From assembly GCA_021820645.1 (NCBI GenBank), contig JAKADJ010000194.1, positions 1 through 5,488 of the forward strand: a stretch of 5,488 bases of DNA, given 5' to 3'. The notes below the pieces were generated by a model. That model was not told the DNA's origin. It worked only from the letters and a program-made list of their open reading frames with translations, and did not search any database. The position numbers were made by a program, and so were the translations under genes. Below, piece after piece: positions 1 through 5,488 of the stretch (position 1 is its first letter; each line of letters opens with the position of its first letter). Source of the stretch: Bacillota bacterium (GTDB lineage Bacteria > Bacillota_E > Sulfobacillia > Sulfobacillales > Sulfobacillaceae).

Positions 1-345
1 ACTTGCGATCATTTCGGCCAGGGCGAGCCCCGCTTCGACATCTCCGCCGACGGTATTAAGCACCAACAGGAGTCCCTTAATGTCCCGGTTTTCTTCAATG
101 GCCACCAATTGGGGAATCACATGCTCGTACTTGGTGGTTTTGTTTTGAGCCGGCAGTACCATATGACCTTCAATTTGCCCAATGATGACCAGAGTATGAA
201 TCGCGGATTTCGTGTTCGGCACTTTATTCGGTTCGATGCTACTAGAGGCTCCCGACGAGGGCTCTTCGGGGTTGGAGCGTTTTTTTTTAGACGGTTCGAC
301 GCTTGGGGTTTCTTCGGCCAAAAATCCTGGATATCCACGACGCAT
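1..345 (-). CDS. tepA: TepA, ClpP-family serine protease homologue (5' part; continues past left edge)
   Basis: These are the first 115 codons of a TepA-type protein, a ClpP-fold protein described in Bacillus as a translocation-enhancing protein. Residues 1-47 are a low-complexity tail rich in Ser, Pro, Glu and Lys. The conserved domain then begins at [13 protein letters not shown] (49-61), followed by [22 protein letters not shown] (64-85) and [20 protein letters not shown] (96-115). That last block matches the ClpP segment before the nucleophile; the catalytic Ser region itself lies outside the window, so activity cannot be judged. The start is ATG at 343-345, with AAGGGAGG (356-363) upstream. 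Codons 20-22 are a run of nine A. In B. subtilis tepA lies directly after rnjB; here ytrH-ytrI, on the opposite strand, intervenes. The family call is firm from the QNKTTKYEH and VGGDVEAG signatures. Confidence 0.93.
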   Translation of the reverse strand, partial: MRRGYPGFLAEETPSVEPSKKKRSNPEEPSSGASSSIEPNKVPNTKSAIHTLVIIGQIEGHMVLPAQNKTTKYEHVIPQLVAIEENRDIKGLLLVLNTVGGDVEAGLALAEMIAS

Positions 346-355
346 AGGCTCTCTG

Positions 356-363
356 CCTCCCTT
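356..363 (-). promoter_or_regulatory. Ribosome binding site of tepA
   Basis: The minus strand reads AAGGGAGG, with 10 nt between GGAGG and the ATG at 343-345. This strong Shine-Dalgarno match fixes the tepA start upstream of the first conserved domain residue and confirms that the low-complexity N-terminal tail is translated. Confidence 0.8.
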
Positions 364-436
364 GATCGATGCTACTGGCCCTAGTGTGAGGGTTTGCCCA
401 GGTTTTAATACGCCGGGTGGCGCATAAATCTGTTAT

Positions 437-443
437 AGGGGGG
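437..443 (+). promoter_or_regulatory. Ribosome binding site of ytrH
   Basis: AGGGGGG lies seven nucleotides before the ATG at 451. It is a G-rich Shine-Dalgarno variant and supports that start over the internal ATG at 496. Confidence 0.65.
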
Positions 444-450
444 ACAAGAC

Positions 451-792
451 ATGACACGCGTGCCATGGGACCTCATCGAAAGACTGTGGAGGATCATGAT
501 CCCCCCGCTATTTTTGGCGTTAGGGGTGACACTTGGTGGCGGCCTCATCGGGGCTTTGGGAACTTGGATCGCCGGCCGCGGCCCCGGCGATCCGGTGGCG
601 ACCGCCTTTAGAATCCGCATATGGGCCGTTGCCATTGCCATTGGTGGTACCCTGACCGCATTCGAAAATTTGGAGCGCGGGCTGTCAGCCCGTGCCATTC
701 CCGCGGTGGTACGAGATGGCCTCGGCATTGTCGCCGCGTACTTCGGGGCGCAATGGGGATATTGGATTCTTCGTTGGATGGTGGGGCTGTGA
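451..792 (+). CDS. ytrH: YtrH-family sporulation membrane protein
   Basis: This 113-residue integral membrane protein resembles the YtrH family, small proteins needed for efficient sporulation in Bacillus and expressed in the mother cell. About three hydrophobic segments are visible: residues 17-41 (IPPLFLALGVTLGGGLIGAL and onward), 56-73 (RIWAVAIAIGGTLTAFEN region) and 87-109. The family-like features are the glycine-rich first helix (LGGGLIGALGTWIAG) and the block RIRIWAVAIAIGGTLTAFE followed by ERGL. The length equals the usual ~100-115 residues. The stop codon overlaps the GTG start of ytrI (GTGA, 789-792), so the two are probably translationally coupled and may act as a pair. In B. subtilis ytrH and ytrI are also adjacent, but at a different locus. 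The call rests on remembered family patterns plus the YtrI neighbour; the molecular function of the family is not known to me. Confidence 0.83.
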   Translation: MTRVPWDLIERLWRIMIPPLFLALGVTLGGGLIGALGTWIAGRGPGDPVATAFRIRIWAVAIAIGGTLTAFENLERGLSARAIPAVVRDGLGIVAAYFGAQWGYWILRWMVGL

Positions 793-1262
793 CTCGCAAC
801 CGACGCGCCGTTTGGGCCGCGCTGCTGTTGGGAGCCTTATGTGGTGCCTCCGGCACCCAAGCCCTCACTAGTCGGGCGCGGCTGGATGCGGTCAACCGTA
901 GCCAGCAATGGGAAGTGCAGGCCGGACGCTGGCATCAGGAAACCGAACGTCTCAAACAGCAGCTGGGCACCATTAACCGGCAATCGACTCGCGACACTTA
1001 TATTCAGTCGGTTCGCTTGAAACTTCTCAGCACACCGATCAGCCCAGTCGACGTGGAGGCCGCTCTAGCCCCTTACACCGAAACATTGCTGGGCATAGCC
1101 CTCTCCCAGGTCCACCTGGACATGGTGTATCGGATGCTAAACGGCCGTCACATCACGGTGGGTGGAGCGCTATACCGTGTTGAGGTCATCGCGCTCCTAG
1201 TCAGTCCCGATACACGGATTTTGTTAAGGGTGGTACCTGAAACCAGATCGCATGCCGTCTAA
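789..1262 (+). CDS. ytrI: YtrI-like sporulation membrane protein
   Basis: This 157-residue protein has a basic N-terminus (TRNRR), one membrane segment at about 7-25 (VWAALLLGALCGASGTQAL), a heptad-like polar helix at about 30-66 (QWEVQAGRWHQETERLKQQL) and a mixed alpha/beta C-terminal domain at about 74-150. This is the plan of B. subtilis YtrI: a single TM, a coiled coil and a small soluble domain. The start is taken as GTG at 789, overlapping the ytrH stop and leaving the TM directly at the N-terminus; GGTGGGG at 780-786 is a weak, very close ribosome site. In-frame ATG codons at 753 and 621 would add 12 or 56 residues that overlap ytrH in another frame and look non-native. The TAA stop overlaps the rnj stop from the opposite strand. 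The identification leans on partnership with ytrH and on architecture, since sequence similarity is weak. Confidence 0.75.
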   Translation: MTRNRRAVWAALLLGALCGASGTQALTSRARLDAVNRSQQWEVQAGRWHQETERLKQQLGTINRQSTRDTYIQSVRLKLLSTPISPVDVEAALAPYTETLLGIALSQVHLDMVYRMLNGRHITVGGALYRVEVIALLVSPDTRILLRVVPETRSHAV

Positions 1263-2929
1263 ACTTCCATGATAATGGGAAGGATCATCGGACGCCGTTT
1301 AGTTTTTTCCCACAAAAAGCGGCCAAGTGTATCCCGTACCGCTGATTTGATGGCCGACCACTCGCTGAGCCCTTGTCCCTCTAAATTAGATAGTGCCGTT
1401 TTGACCCGGTGGCGTGCCTCATCCAGCAAAGCTTCCGACTCCCGGACATACACAAAGCCGCGTGACACTAGATCCGGTCCCGAGACCATGAGTCCCGACT
1501 GCGAATCCATGCCGACCACCACGATAAGGATGCCGTCGTTAGAAAGTTGTTTGCGATCCCGTAGTACGATGTTGCCTACGTCGCCAATTCCCATGCCATC
1601 TACGAGGACCTTTCCCGACTGCACTTGGCCCACAATGGTAGCCGATTCCTTGGTGAACTCGAGCACATTACCATTGTCGCCGATTAAGACGTGACTAGGG
1701 TCCATCCCCACGTCACGGGCTAATTGGGCATGGTGAATCAAATGTCGGTATTCTCCATGAACCGGGGCAAAGAATTTGGGCCGTACTAAGTTGAGCATCA
1801 GTTTGAGTTCTTCTTGACAGGCATGTCCCGAAACGTGAATCCCTGCACCAGCCCCATAAAAGACCCGGGCTCCCCGTCGATACAAGTTGTCGACCGTCCG
1901 GGCGACCAGCTTTTCATTGCCGGGGATCGGGGTGGCGGAAATTACGACCGTGTCGCCGGGAAGAATTTCTACCTTACGATGGTCTGACGTGGACATCCGC
2001 GTCAAAGCCGACATGGGTTCTCCTTGAGACCCTGTGGTGAGCACTAAGATTTTTTCTGCGGGTTCTTTCAAAATCGAGTCGATATCCATCCAGGTTCCGT
2101 CTGGAAAATCCAGATACCCGAATTCAATTGCCTTATGGGTCACATTTTCCATGCTCCGGCCCACAATCGCGACGCGACGTCCATTACGAACAGCCGATTC
2201 GACGACTTGTCGCACCCGGTGGACCTGCGATGCGAAGGACGCCACAAAGACACGGCCTGGCGCCTGACTGATGATGGTATCTAAGGCCTTACCTACCGTC
2301 TTTTCTGAGGGTGTGTATCCCGGGCGCTCTGCGTTGGTGCTGTCGGCCAGTAGTAGAAGGACGCCCTCTTGGCCTAATTGAGCAATCTTGTGAAAGTCTG
2401 CGACATGGCCATCGACAGGCGTGTGATCAAATTTGAAATCTCCGGTGTGAATCACGGTGCCCACCGGATTGCGAATGATGAGGCCGGTGGCATCCGGAAT
2501 CGAGTGGTTGACCCGGAAAAACTCCACCGAAAAGTTTCCGGCTTTAATCACCTCACCCGGTTCTACTGGATGGGACTTCGGGTGTAGGGTAATTTGATGT
2601 TCTTGAAGCTTTAATTCCACGATACCCAGAGTCAGCCGAAGTCCGTACACCGGCACATTCACCTGCTTTAGGAAATACGGTAAACCTCCAATGTGATCTT
2701 CGTGGCCGTGAGTGAGAAACACTCCACGAATCCGATCCTTATTTTCCACCAGGTAGGTGAGATCGGGTAGTACTAAATCGATTCCGGGCATATCCGGCTC
2801 CGGAAAGGCCAATCCGCAATCAATCAAAATGATGTCATTGCCATAGACTAAGGCAGCAATGTTTTTCCCGATTTCTCCTAGTCCCCCCAAGGGGATAAAT
2901 TGTAATTTTCCAGGTCCTGGCCGTACCAA
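1259..2929 (-). CDS. rnj: Ribonuclease J (metallo-beta-lactamase/beta-CASP RNase)
   Basis: This 556-residue protein is a cytoplasmic 5'-3' exo- and endoribonuclease for mRNA decay and rRNA/sRNA processing. The beta-lactamase core shows LTHGHEDHIGG (72-82; His74, His76, Asp78, His79 metal ligands), His142 in VNHSIPD, and Asp164 in HTGDFKFD. DSTNAERPGYTPSE (196-209) and FASQVHR (232-238) belong to the beta-CASP region. SGHA (367-370), then PVHGEYRHL (389-397; His391), complete the active site, and a C-terminal domain with GRFLWEKTKRRPMILPIIMEV ends the protein. All catalytic residues are present and the length is typical (~555), so it should be active. The start is TTG at 2927-2929, seven nucleotides after GGAGG. 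Its position after dapA and before tepA corresponds to rnjB of B. subtilis; whether this genome has a second RNase J cannot be seen here, so the neutral symbol is used. The stop codon overlaps that of convergent ytrI. Confidence 0.97.
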   Translation of the reverse strand: MVRPGPGKLQFIPLGGLGEIGKNIAALVYGNDIILIDCGLAFPEPDMPGIDLVLPDLTYLVENKDRIRGVFLTHGHEDHIGGLPYFLKQVNVPVYGLRLTLGIVELKLQEHQITLHPKSHPVEPGEVIKAGNFSVEFFRVNHSIPDATGLIIRNPVGTVIHTGDFKFDHTPVDGHVADFHKIAQLGQEGVLLLLADSTNAERPGYTPSEKTVGKALDTIISQAPGRVFVASFASQVHRVRQVVESAVRNGRRVAIVGRSMENVTHKAIEFGYLDFPDGTWMDIDSILKEPAEKILVLTTGSQGEPMSALTRMSTSDHRKVEILPGDTVVISATPIPGNEKLVARTVDNLYRRGARVFYGAGAGIHVSGHACQEELKLMLNLVRPKFFAPVHGEYRHLIHHAQLARDVGMDPSHVLIGDNGNVLEFTKESATIVGQVQSGKVLVDGMGIGDVGNIVLRDRKQLSNDGILIVVVGMDSQSGLMVSGPDLVSRGFVYVRESEALLDEARHRVKTALSNLEGQGLSEWSAIKSAVRDTLGRFLWEKTKRRPMILPIIMEV

Positions 2930-2936
2930 GTCCCCA

Positions 2937-2941
2937 CCTCC
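2937..2941 (-). promoter_or_regulatory. Ribosome binding site deciding the TTG start of rnj
   Basis: GGAGG on the minus strand sits seven nucleotides before TTG (2927-2929). The encoded N-terminus (VRPGPGKLQFIPLGGLGEIGKN) lines up with other RNase J proteins from this codon, and no ATG or GTG is equally well placed, so a TTG start is favoured. Confidence 0.8.
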
Positions 2942-2960
2942 GATTTATTGAGCACACATC

Positions 2961-2989
2961 AAAACGCCCCTAGCCAATTGGCTAGGGAC
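2961..2989 (-). terminator. Intrinsic-terminator-like hairpin in front of rnj
   Basis: Positions 2968-2987 are a perfect 20-bp palindrome (CCCTAGCC, AATT, GGCTAGGG). A T-G wobble and a G-C pair extend it to a 10-bp stem over 2966-2989. On the minus strand the stem is followed by G and then TTTT (2961-2964), which makes a short U-tract. On the plus strand no T-run follows, so it works, if at all, in the direction of asd-dapG-dapA and rnj. It could end the dap operon transcript, or attenuate rnj transcription, because it lies between the likely rnj promoter and the rnj start. The short U-tract leaves its efficiency uncertain. Confidence 0.6.
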
Positions 2990-2990
2990 T

Positions 2991-3068
2991 TTGCCTGGGG
3001 CAATCAAACCAATCGATTCAGGAATCTTAGCTCCGGTCTCGTCCCTGCTAAGCCCTAATCGTATTCCT
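2991..3068 (-). other. Foldable 5' leader of rnj, possible cis-regulatory RNA
   Basis: Two further inverted repeats precede the terminator in the predicted rnj leader. In the first, RNA segments AGGAAU (3068-3063) and CUUAGC (3052-3047) pair with GCUAAG (3031-3026) and AUUCCU (3025-3020). This gives 12 base pairs with a 10-nt one-sided bulge (3053-3062) and a 15-nt apical loop (3032-3046). The second is UUGCC/GGCAA with a 3-nt loop (2991-3003). The bulge contains UAGGG, complementary to CCCUA in the 5' arm of the terminator, so an alternative fold is possible. I do not recognise any known riboswitch or T-box signature (no AGGGUGG-type T-box sequence). The regulatory role is inferred from structure and position only. 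Confidence 0.4.
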
Positions 3069-3094
3069 ACCGCCGAGCAAAAGTCGTCGTCGAT

Positions 3095-3124
3095 ATTATA
3101 CCCCGAGCACGCGGCCGGATGCAA
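3095..3124 (-). promoter_or_regulatory. Sigma-A-like promoter for rnj
   Basis: A perfect -10 hexamer TATAAT (3100-3095, minus strand) is preceded, after an 18-nt spacer, by TTGCAT (3124-3119), which keeps the TTG of the -35 box. The whole element fits in the gap just after the dapA stop. A start near 3088 would give an rnj leader of about 159 nt that includes the hairpins and the terminator-like stem. The -10 match is strong and the -35 match weak. Confidence 0.55.
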
Positions 3125-3127
3125 TTC

Positions 3128-4021
3128 TTAACTCACATGAGGAAACTTGACCGTTTGATACGCATGCCATAGGGCCTCGCACCAGTCGGCAGACAAAGGT
3201 GTCAGGAGTGGAAGGGGCACGGGACCCACGGACAGTCCCAACTGATTTAATAGCCACTTGACCGGAACCGGATTGGCATCTAAAAAGAGGGCCTTAAAGA
3301 CCGGCCAGAGGCGTCGATGCGCCTCCATGGCCAAAACCCAGTCTCCGACTAAGAGACGGTTCAGCGCCTCGGCCATTTCGTCACCAACCACATGGGCCGC
3401 CACCGATACCACGCCGTAGGCCCCTGCTAGCATGCTGGGAAGCCAGAGACTATCGTCGCCCGAATAGACCGGGATGGTAGCCTCGAGGCACTGACGCAAC
3501 TGTACAATGGTGTCGAGACTAGCTGACGCGTCTTTGATCGCAAGCGGCTGAGCCGCGCGCTCTGCGATACGCGCCATAGAATCGGGTGCCAGGTGTACAC
3601 CTGTTCGACTTGGCACGTCGTAGACCATCAGGGAAGACTGGACGACACGGGTGACTTGACCAAAGTGCTCGATCAGGCCTTCTTGGCTTGGCCGATTATA
3701 ATAGGGCGTGACCACCATGACTCCGTCTACACCCCAACTATCGGCCGCTTGACTAAATTGCACGGTGTCGTGGGTATTGTTGGTACCCGTGCCCACCCAA
3801 ATCGGAATGGTGGCGGGGACCGCAGCGCGTACACTTTCGTAAAGCACGCGCCGATCCTCAAGAGACAAGGCATACGCTTCGCCGGTGGAGCCCGCTAAAA
3901 CAAAACCGCCCGATCCATGTTGCCATAGATGGCGGGCGAGTTCTGCGGCGCGAGTGTTGTCCAGGTTTCCGGTGTCCGTTCTCGGGGTCACCATGGCGGT
4001 AATGATGCGTGGCCAGTTCAT
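3128..4021 (-). CDS. dapA: 4-hydroxy-tetrahydrodipicolinate synthase (DHDPS)
   Basis: This 297-residue TIM-barrel enzyme condenses pyruvate with aspartate semialdehyde, the first committed step to diaminopimelate, lysine and dipicolinate. The Schiff-base lysine is Lys163 in LAIKDASASL. Tyr134 and Arg139 in VYDVPSRTG are the proton-relay and substrate-binding residues. GSTGEAY (44-50) is the GTTGE-type loop with Ser in place of the first Thr, a conservative change. TPYYNRPSQEGL (105-116) carries the second catalytic-triad tyrosine, and GVVSVAAHVVGDEM (203-216) is a typical late barrel motif. The length is normal. ATG (4019-4021) overlaps the dapG stop as ATGA, and GGAGG (4029-4033) sits seven nucleotides upstream inside dapG, so translation is probably coupled. 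The product uses aspartate semialdehyde supplied by the upstream dapG and asd products. Confidence 0.96.
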   Translation of the reverse strand: MNWPRIITAMVTPRTDTGNLDNTRAAELARHLWQHGSGGFVLAGSTGEAYALSLEDRRVLYESVRAAVPATIPIWVGTGTNNTHDTVQFSQAADSWGVDGVMVVTPYYNRPSQEGLIEHFGQVTRVVQSSLMVYDVPSRTGVHLAPDSMARIAERAAQPLAIKDASASLDTIVQLRQCLEATIPVYSGDDSLWLPSMLAGAYGVVSVAAHVVGDEMAEALNRLLVGDWVLAMEAHRRLWPVFKALFLDANPVPVKWLLNQLGLSVGPVPLPLLTPLSADWCEALWHAYQTVKFPHVS

Positions 4022-5253
4022 ACCGATCCCTCCTCTGCGCCTAAACCGAATTGCCGATGTAAAGCGCTAACCGCGGTCTCCATTTGGCTCCTCTTGAGGA
4101 GCAGGGTGATGGTTGAATGCGAATCGGACGATTGTAGCACTTCGACCTGGTGGTGATTTAGCGCGGACATGATACGACCCACGACACCGGGTAGGCCTTG
4201 AATGGCTGATCCGACAATGGAAACCTTGGCACGTTCCGTCCAATACTGGTAGGGAAACTCCAGGTGTTGGAGGGTCTCTTCCGTAGTGGGGGATCCCAGG
4301 CCCGGAACGCAAAAGTAGACCCGATCCGGAAAAAGGTTAACGAGGTCGACTGAAACCCCACGGTCACCGAGTGCGGAAAATAGTCGATACGGCCAATCAG
4401 GAGATGACCCCTGTGGGGCCTCTACTAAAAATTGAACCAGATTCTCGAGCTGGGTGATCCCGGTCACGGCGTGATCTGGATCTCGATGGGCCCAGGGATC
4501 CATGGTGCGATGTCCACCCACCACGAGAGTCCCGGGGTTCCGGGAAAAAGTTGAGCGGATCCGAATCGGAACCGAAAACTGCCGGCCAATTTCCACCGCC
4601 CGGGGATGCAACACCCGGGCCCCTAAGTTGGCCAGCTGGAAAACTTCGTCATAGTCGAGGTGAGCAATCGTACGGGCGTCGGGTACGATACGCGGATCAG
4701 CCGTCTTGATCCCATCTACATCGGTAAAGATTTCTACCACCTCCACCCCTAGGGCCGCCCCAATGGCGACTGCGGTCGTGTCGCTACCACCCCGGCCTAA
4801 TGTGGTAAAGCGACCTTCTGGCGTTTGGCCTTGGAACCCGGCAACGACAGGCACCCTTCCTTCAAGCAAGGCCGTGCGCAAACTTGTCGGATTCACCTCT
4901 AAGATTTGTGCATCGCCAAACCGATCGTCGGTCACAATTCCCGCTTCGCCACCCAAAAACACTTGCGGAACCAGACCATGCAGACGAAGATGTCCAGCCA
5001 TCACGGTCGCACTGAAAATTTCTCCACACATCATTAGTAGATCCTTTTCTGAGGCATCGGCCTCAGGCAGGCCTTTCATGAGTCCCAACAGGCTGTCGGT
5101 AGCATAGGGCTCTCCTTTGCGCCCCATCGCGGATACCACCACCACCGGGTGCAATCCGTCCGATACTGCGGTGGTAACCCAGTCGGTCACACGCTCGCGT
5201 GACTCAAAGTCGCGAACCGAGGTACCTCCAAACTTCTGGACGACTACACGCAT
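4018..5253 (-). CDS. dapG: Aspartate kinase, DapG type
   Basis: This 411-residue enzyme phosphorylates aspartate, the entry step of the lysine/threonine/methionine and diaminopimelate pathways. The amino-acid-kinase domain opens with VQKFGGTSV (5-13) and continues with SAMGRKGEPYATDSLL (41-56), TLGRGGSDTTA (151-161) and FTDVDGIKTADPR (176-188). A linker near 245-262 leads to two ACT domains at roughly 264-335 and 343-405, the second with LQSSDSHSTI (373-382), typical for effector binding. SAMGRKG.PYATDSLLGL and the context with asd and dapA favour DapG, the diaminopimelate-sensitive isozyme of B. subtilis, over LysC; the effector itself cannot be read from sequence. ATG at 5251-5253 follows AGGAGG (5260-5265) at six nucleotides. 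It lies 21 nt after asd and overlaps dapA by 4 nt, so the three genes form an operon. Confidence 0.95.
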   Translation of the reverse strand: MRVVVQKFGGTSVRDFESRERVTDWVTTAVSDGLHPVVVVSAMGRKGEPYATDSLLGLMKGLPEADASEKDLLMMCGEIFSATVMAGHLRLHGLVPQVFLGGEAGIVTDDRFGDAQILEVNPTSLRTALLEGRVPVVAGFQGQTPEGRFTTLGRGGSDTTAVAIGAALGVEVVEIFTDVDGIKTADPRIVPDARTIAHLDYDEVFQLANLGARVLHPRAVEIGRQFSVPIRIRSTFSRNPGTLVVGGHRTMDPWAHRDPDHAVTGITQLENLVQFLVEAPQGSSPDWPYRLFSALGDRGVSVDLVNLFPDRVYFCVPGLGSPTTEETLQHLEFPYQYWTERAKVSIVGSAIQGLPGVVGRIMSALNHHQVEVLQSSDSHSTITLLLKRSQMETAVSALHRQFGLGAEEGSV

Positions 5254-5259
5254 CTGTTT

Positions 5260-5265
5260 CCTCCT
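5260..5265 (-). promoter_or_regulatory. Ribosome binding site of dapG
   Basis: A perfect AGGAGG on the minus strand sits six nucleotides before the dapG ATG and within the 21-nt asd-dapG gap. This allows independent initiation on a shared transcript. Confidence 0.8.
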
Positions 5266-5274
5266 GGTTTAGGC

Positions 5275-5488
<214 letters not shown>

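Larger units (their letters stand above)
346..450. promoter_or_regulatory. Divergent intergenic region between tepA and ytrH
   Basis: This 105-bp gap separates the start codons of two divergent genes, so it should carry the ytrH-ytrI promoter and perhaps a tepA promoter. Toward ytrH there is a weak sigma-E-like pair: a T/A-rich stretch TTTTAAT at 403-409 and CATAAATC at 423-430, spaced 13 nt apart. It matches the -10 consensus CATACAAT at only five of eight positions. Toward tepA I find no convincing -35/-10 pair. A role for sigma-E is inferred mostly from the known mother-cell expression of ytrHI in B. subtilis, not from a strong sequence match. Confidence 0.3.

Noticed and set aside
233..376. 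Direct repeat TCGATGCTACT at 233-243 and 366-376
   Set aside because: A few 11-bp matches are expected by chance in a window of this size, and the copies have no matching context.
621..788. Extended ytrI start at ATG 621 or 753
   Set aside because: The added residues overlap conserved ytrH codons in another frame, and the membrane segment is expected right at the N-terminus; GTG at 789 overlapping the ytrH stop is more natural.
789..845. Lipoprotein signal around Cys18 of YtrI
   Set aside because: The residues before Cys are GAL, not the L-(A/S)-(G/A) lipobox; a plain membrane anchor fits better.
1264..1309. Hairpin CTTCCAT/ATGGGAAG (1264-1282) and T-run near 1304-1309 as a terminator for ytrI
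   Set aside because: The stem has a bulge and is more than 20 nt from the T-run; the sequence is explained by conserved RNase J C-terminal codons.
1269..1694. Plus-strand open frame of 141 codons antisense to rnj
   Set aside because: It is the complement of a clearly conserved RNase J C-terminal region, is rich in Ser/Thr/Arg/Pro as expected for a shadow frame, and has no ribosome site.
2945..2959. Four-codon leader frame ATG TGT GCT CAA TAA upstream of rnj
   Set aside because: It is too short to distinguish from chance, and AGGGG ahead of it lies inside the terminator stem.
4706..5107. Plus-strand open frame of 133 codons antisense to dapG
   Set aside because: It overlaps conserved aspartokinase motifs and has the low-complexity Ser/Pro/Thr composition of a shadow frame.

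Overview
The window looks like chromosomal core DNA from a spore-forming, moderately GC-rich member of the Firmicutes. Three things point there: the order asd-dapG-dapA-rnj-tepA, which matches the Bacillus subtilis asd-dapG-dapA-rnjB-tepA block; an RNase J instead of RNase E; and a YtrH/YtrI sporulation pair. The protein divergence and base composition would fit a deep lineage such as Sulfobacillus, but that is an inference and the genus is not proven here.

Layout, read along the minus strand from the right edge: the 3' end of asd (5275-5488, cut by the window), dapG aspartokinase (4018-5253) and dapA dihydrodipicolinate synthase (3128-4021). These are tightly packed (a 21-nt gap, then a 4-nt ATGA overlap) and carry the first, second and fourth steps from aspartate, leading to lysine, diaminopimelate for the cell wall, and dipicolinate for the spore core. 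A 198-bp gap follows (2930-3127). It holds a sigma-A-like promoter, a foldable leader and an intrinsic-terminator-like hairpin. Next comes rnj, ribonuclease J (1259-2929), which starts at TTG behind a strong ribosome binding site.

On the plus strand, ytrH (451-792) and ytrI (789-1262) form a two-gene operon for small sporulation membrane proteins. It converges on rnj so tightly that the two stop codons overlap. It also diverges from tepA, a ClpP-like protease homologue whose first 115 codons lie on the minus strand at 1-345.

The main points of interest are the ytrH-ytrI pair set in reverse inside an otherwise co-oriented conserved block, with no visible terminator after rnj, and the structured rnj leader containing a terminator. 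The first arrangement could make rnj-tepA a noncontiguous operon with antisense transcription over ytrI-ytrH. I see no mobile elements, CRISPR arrays, tRNA or rRNA genes, and no wholly unknown protein family.
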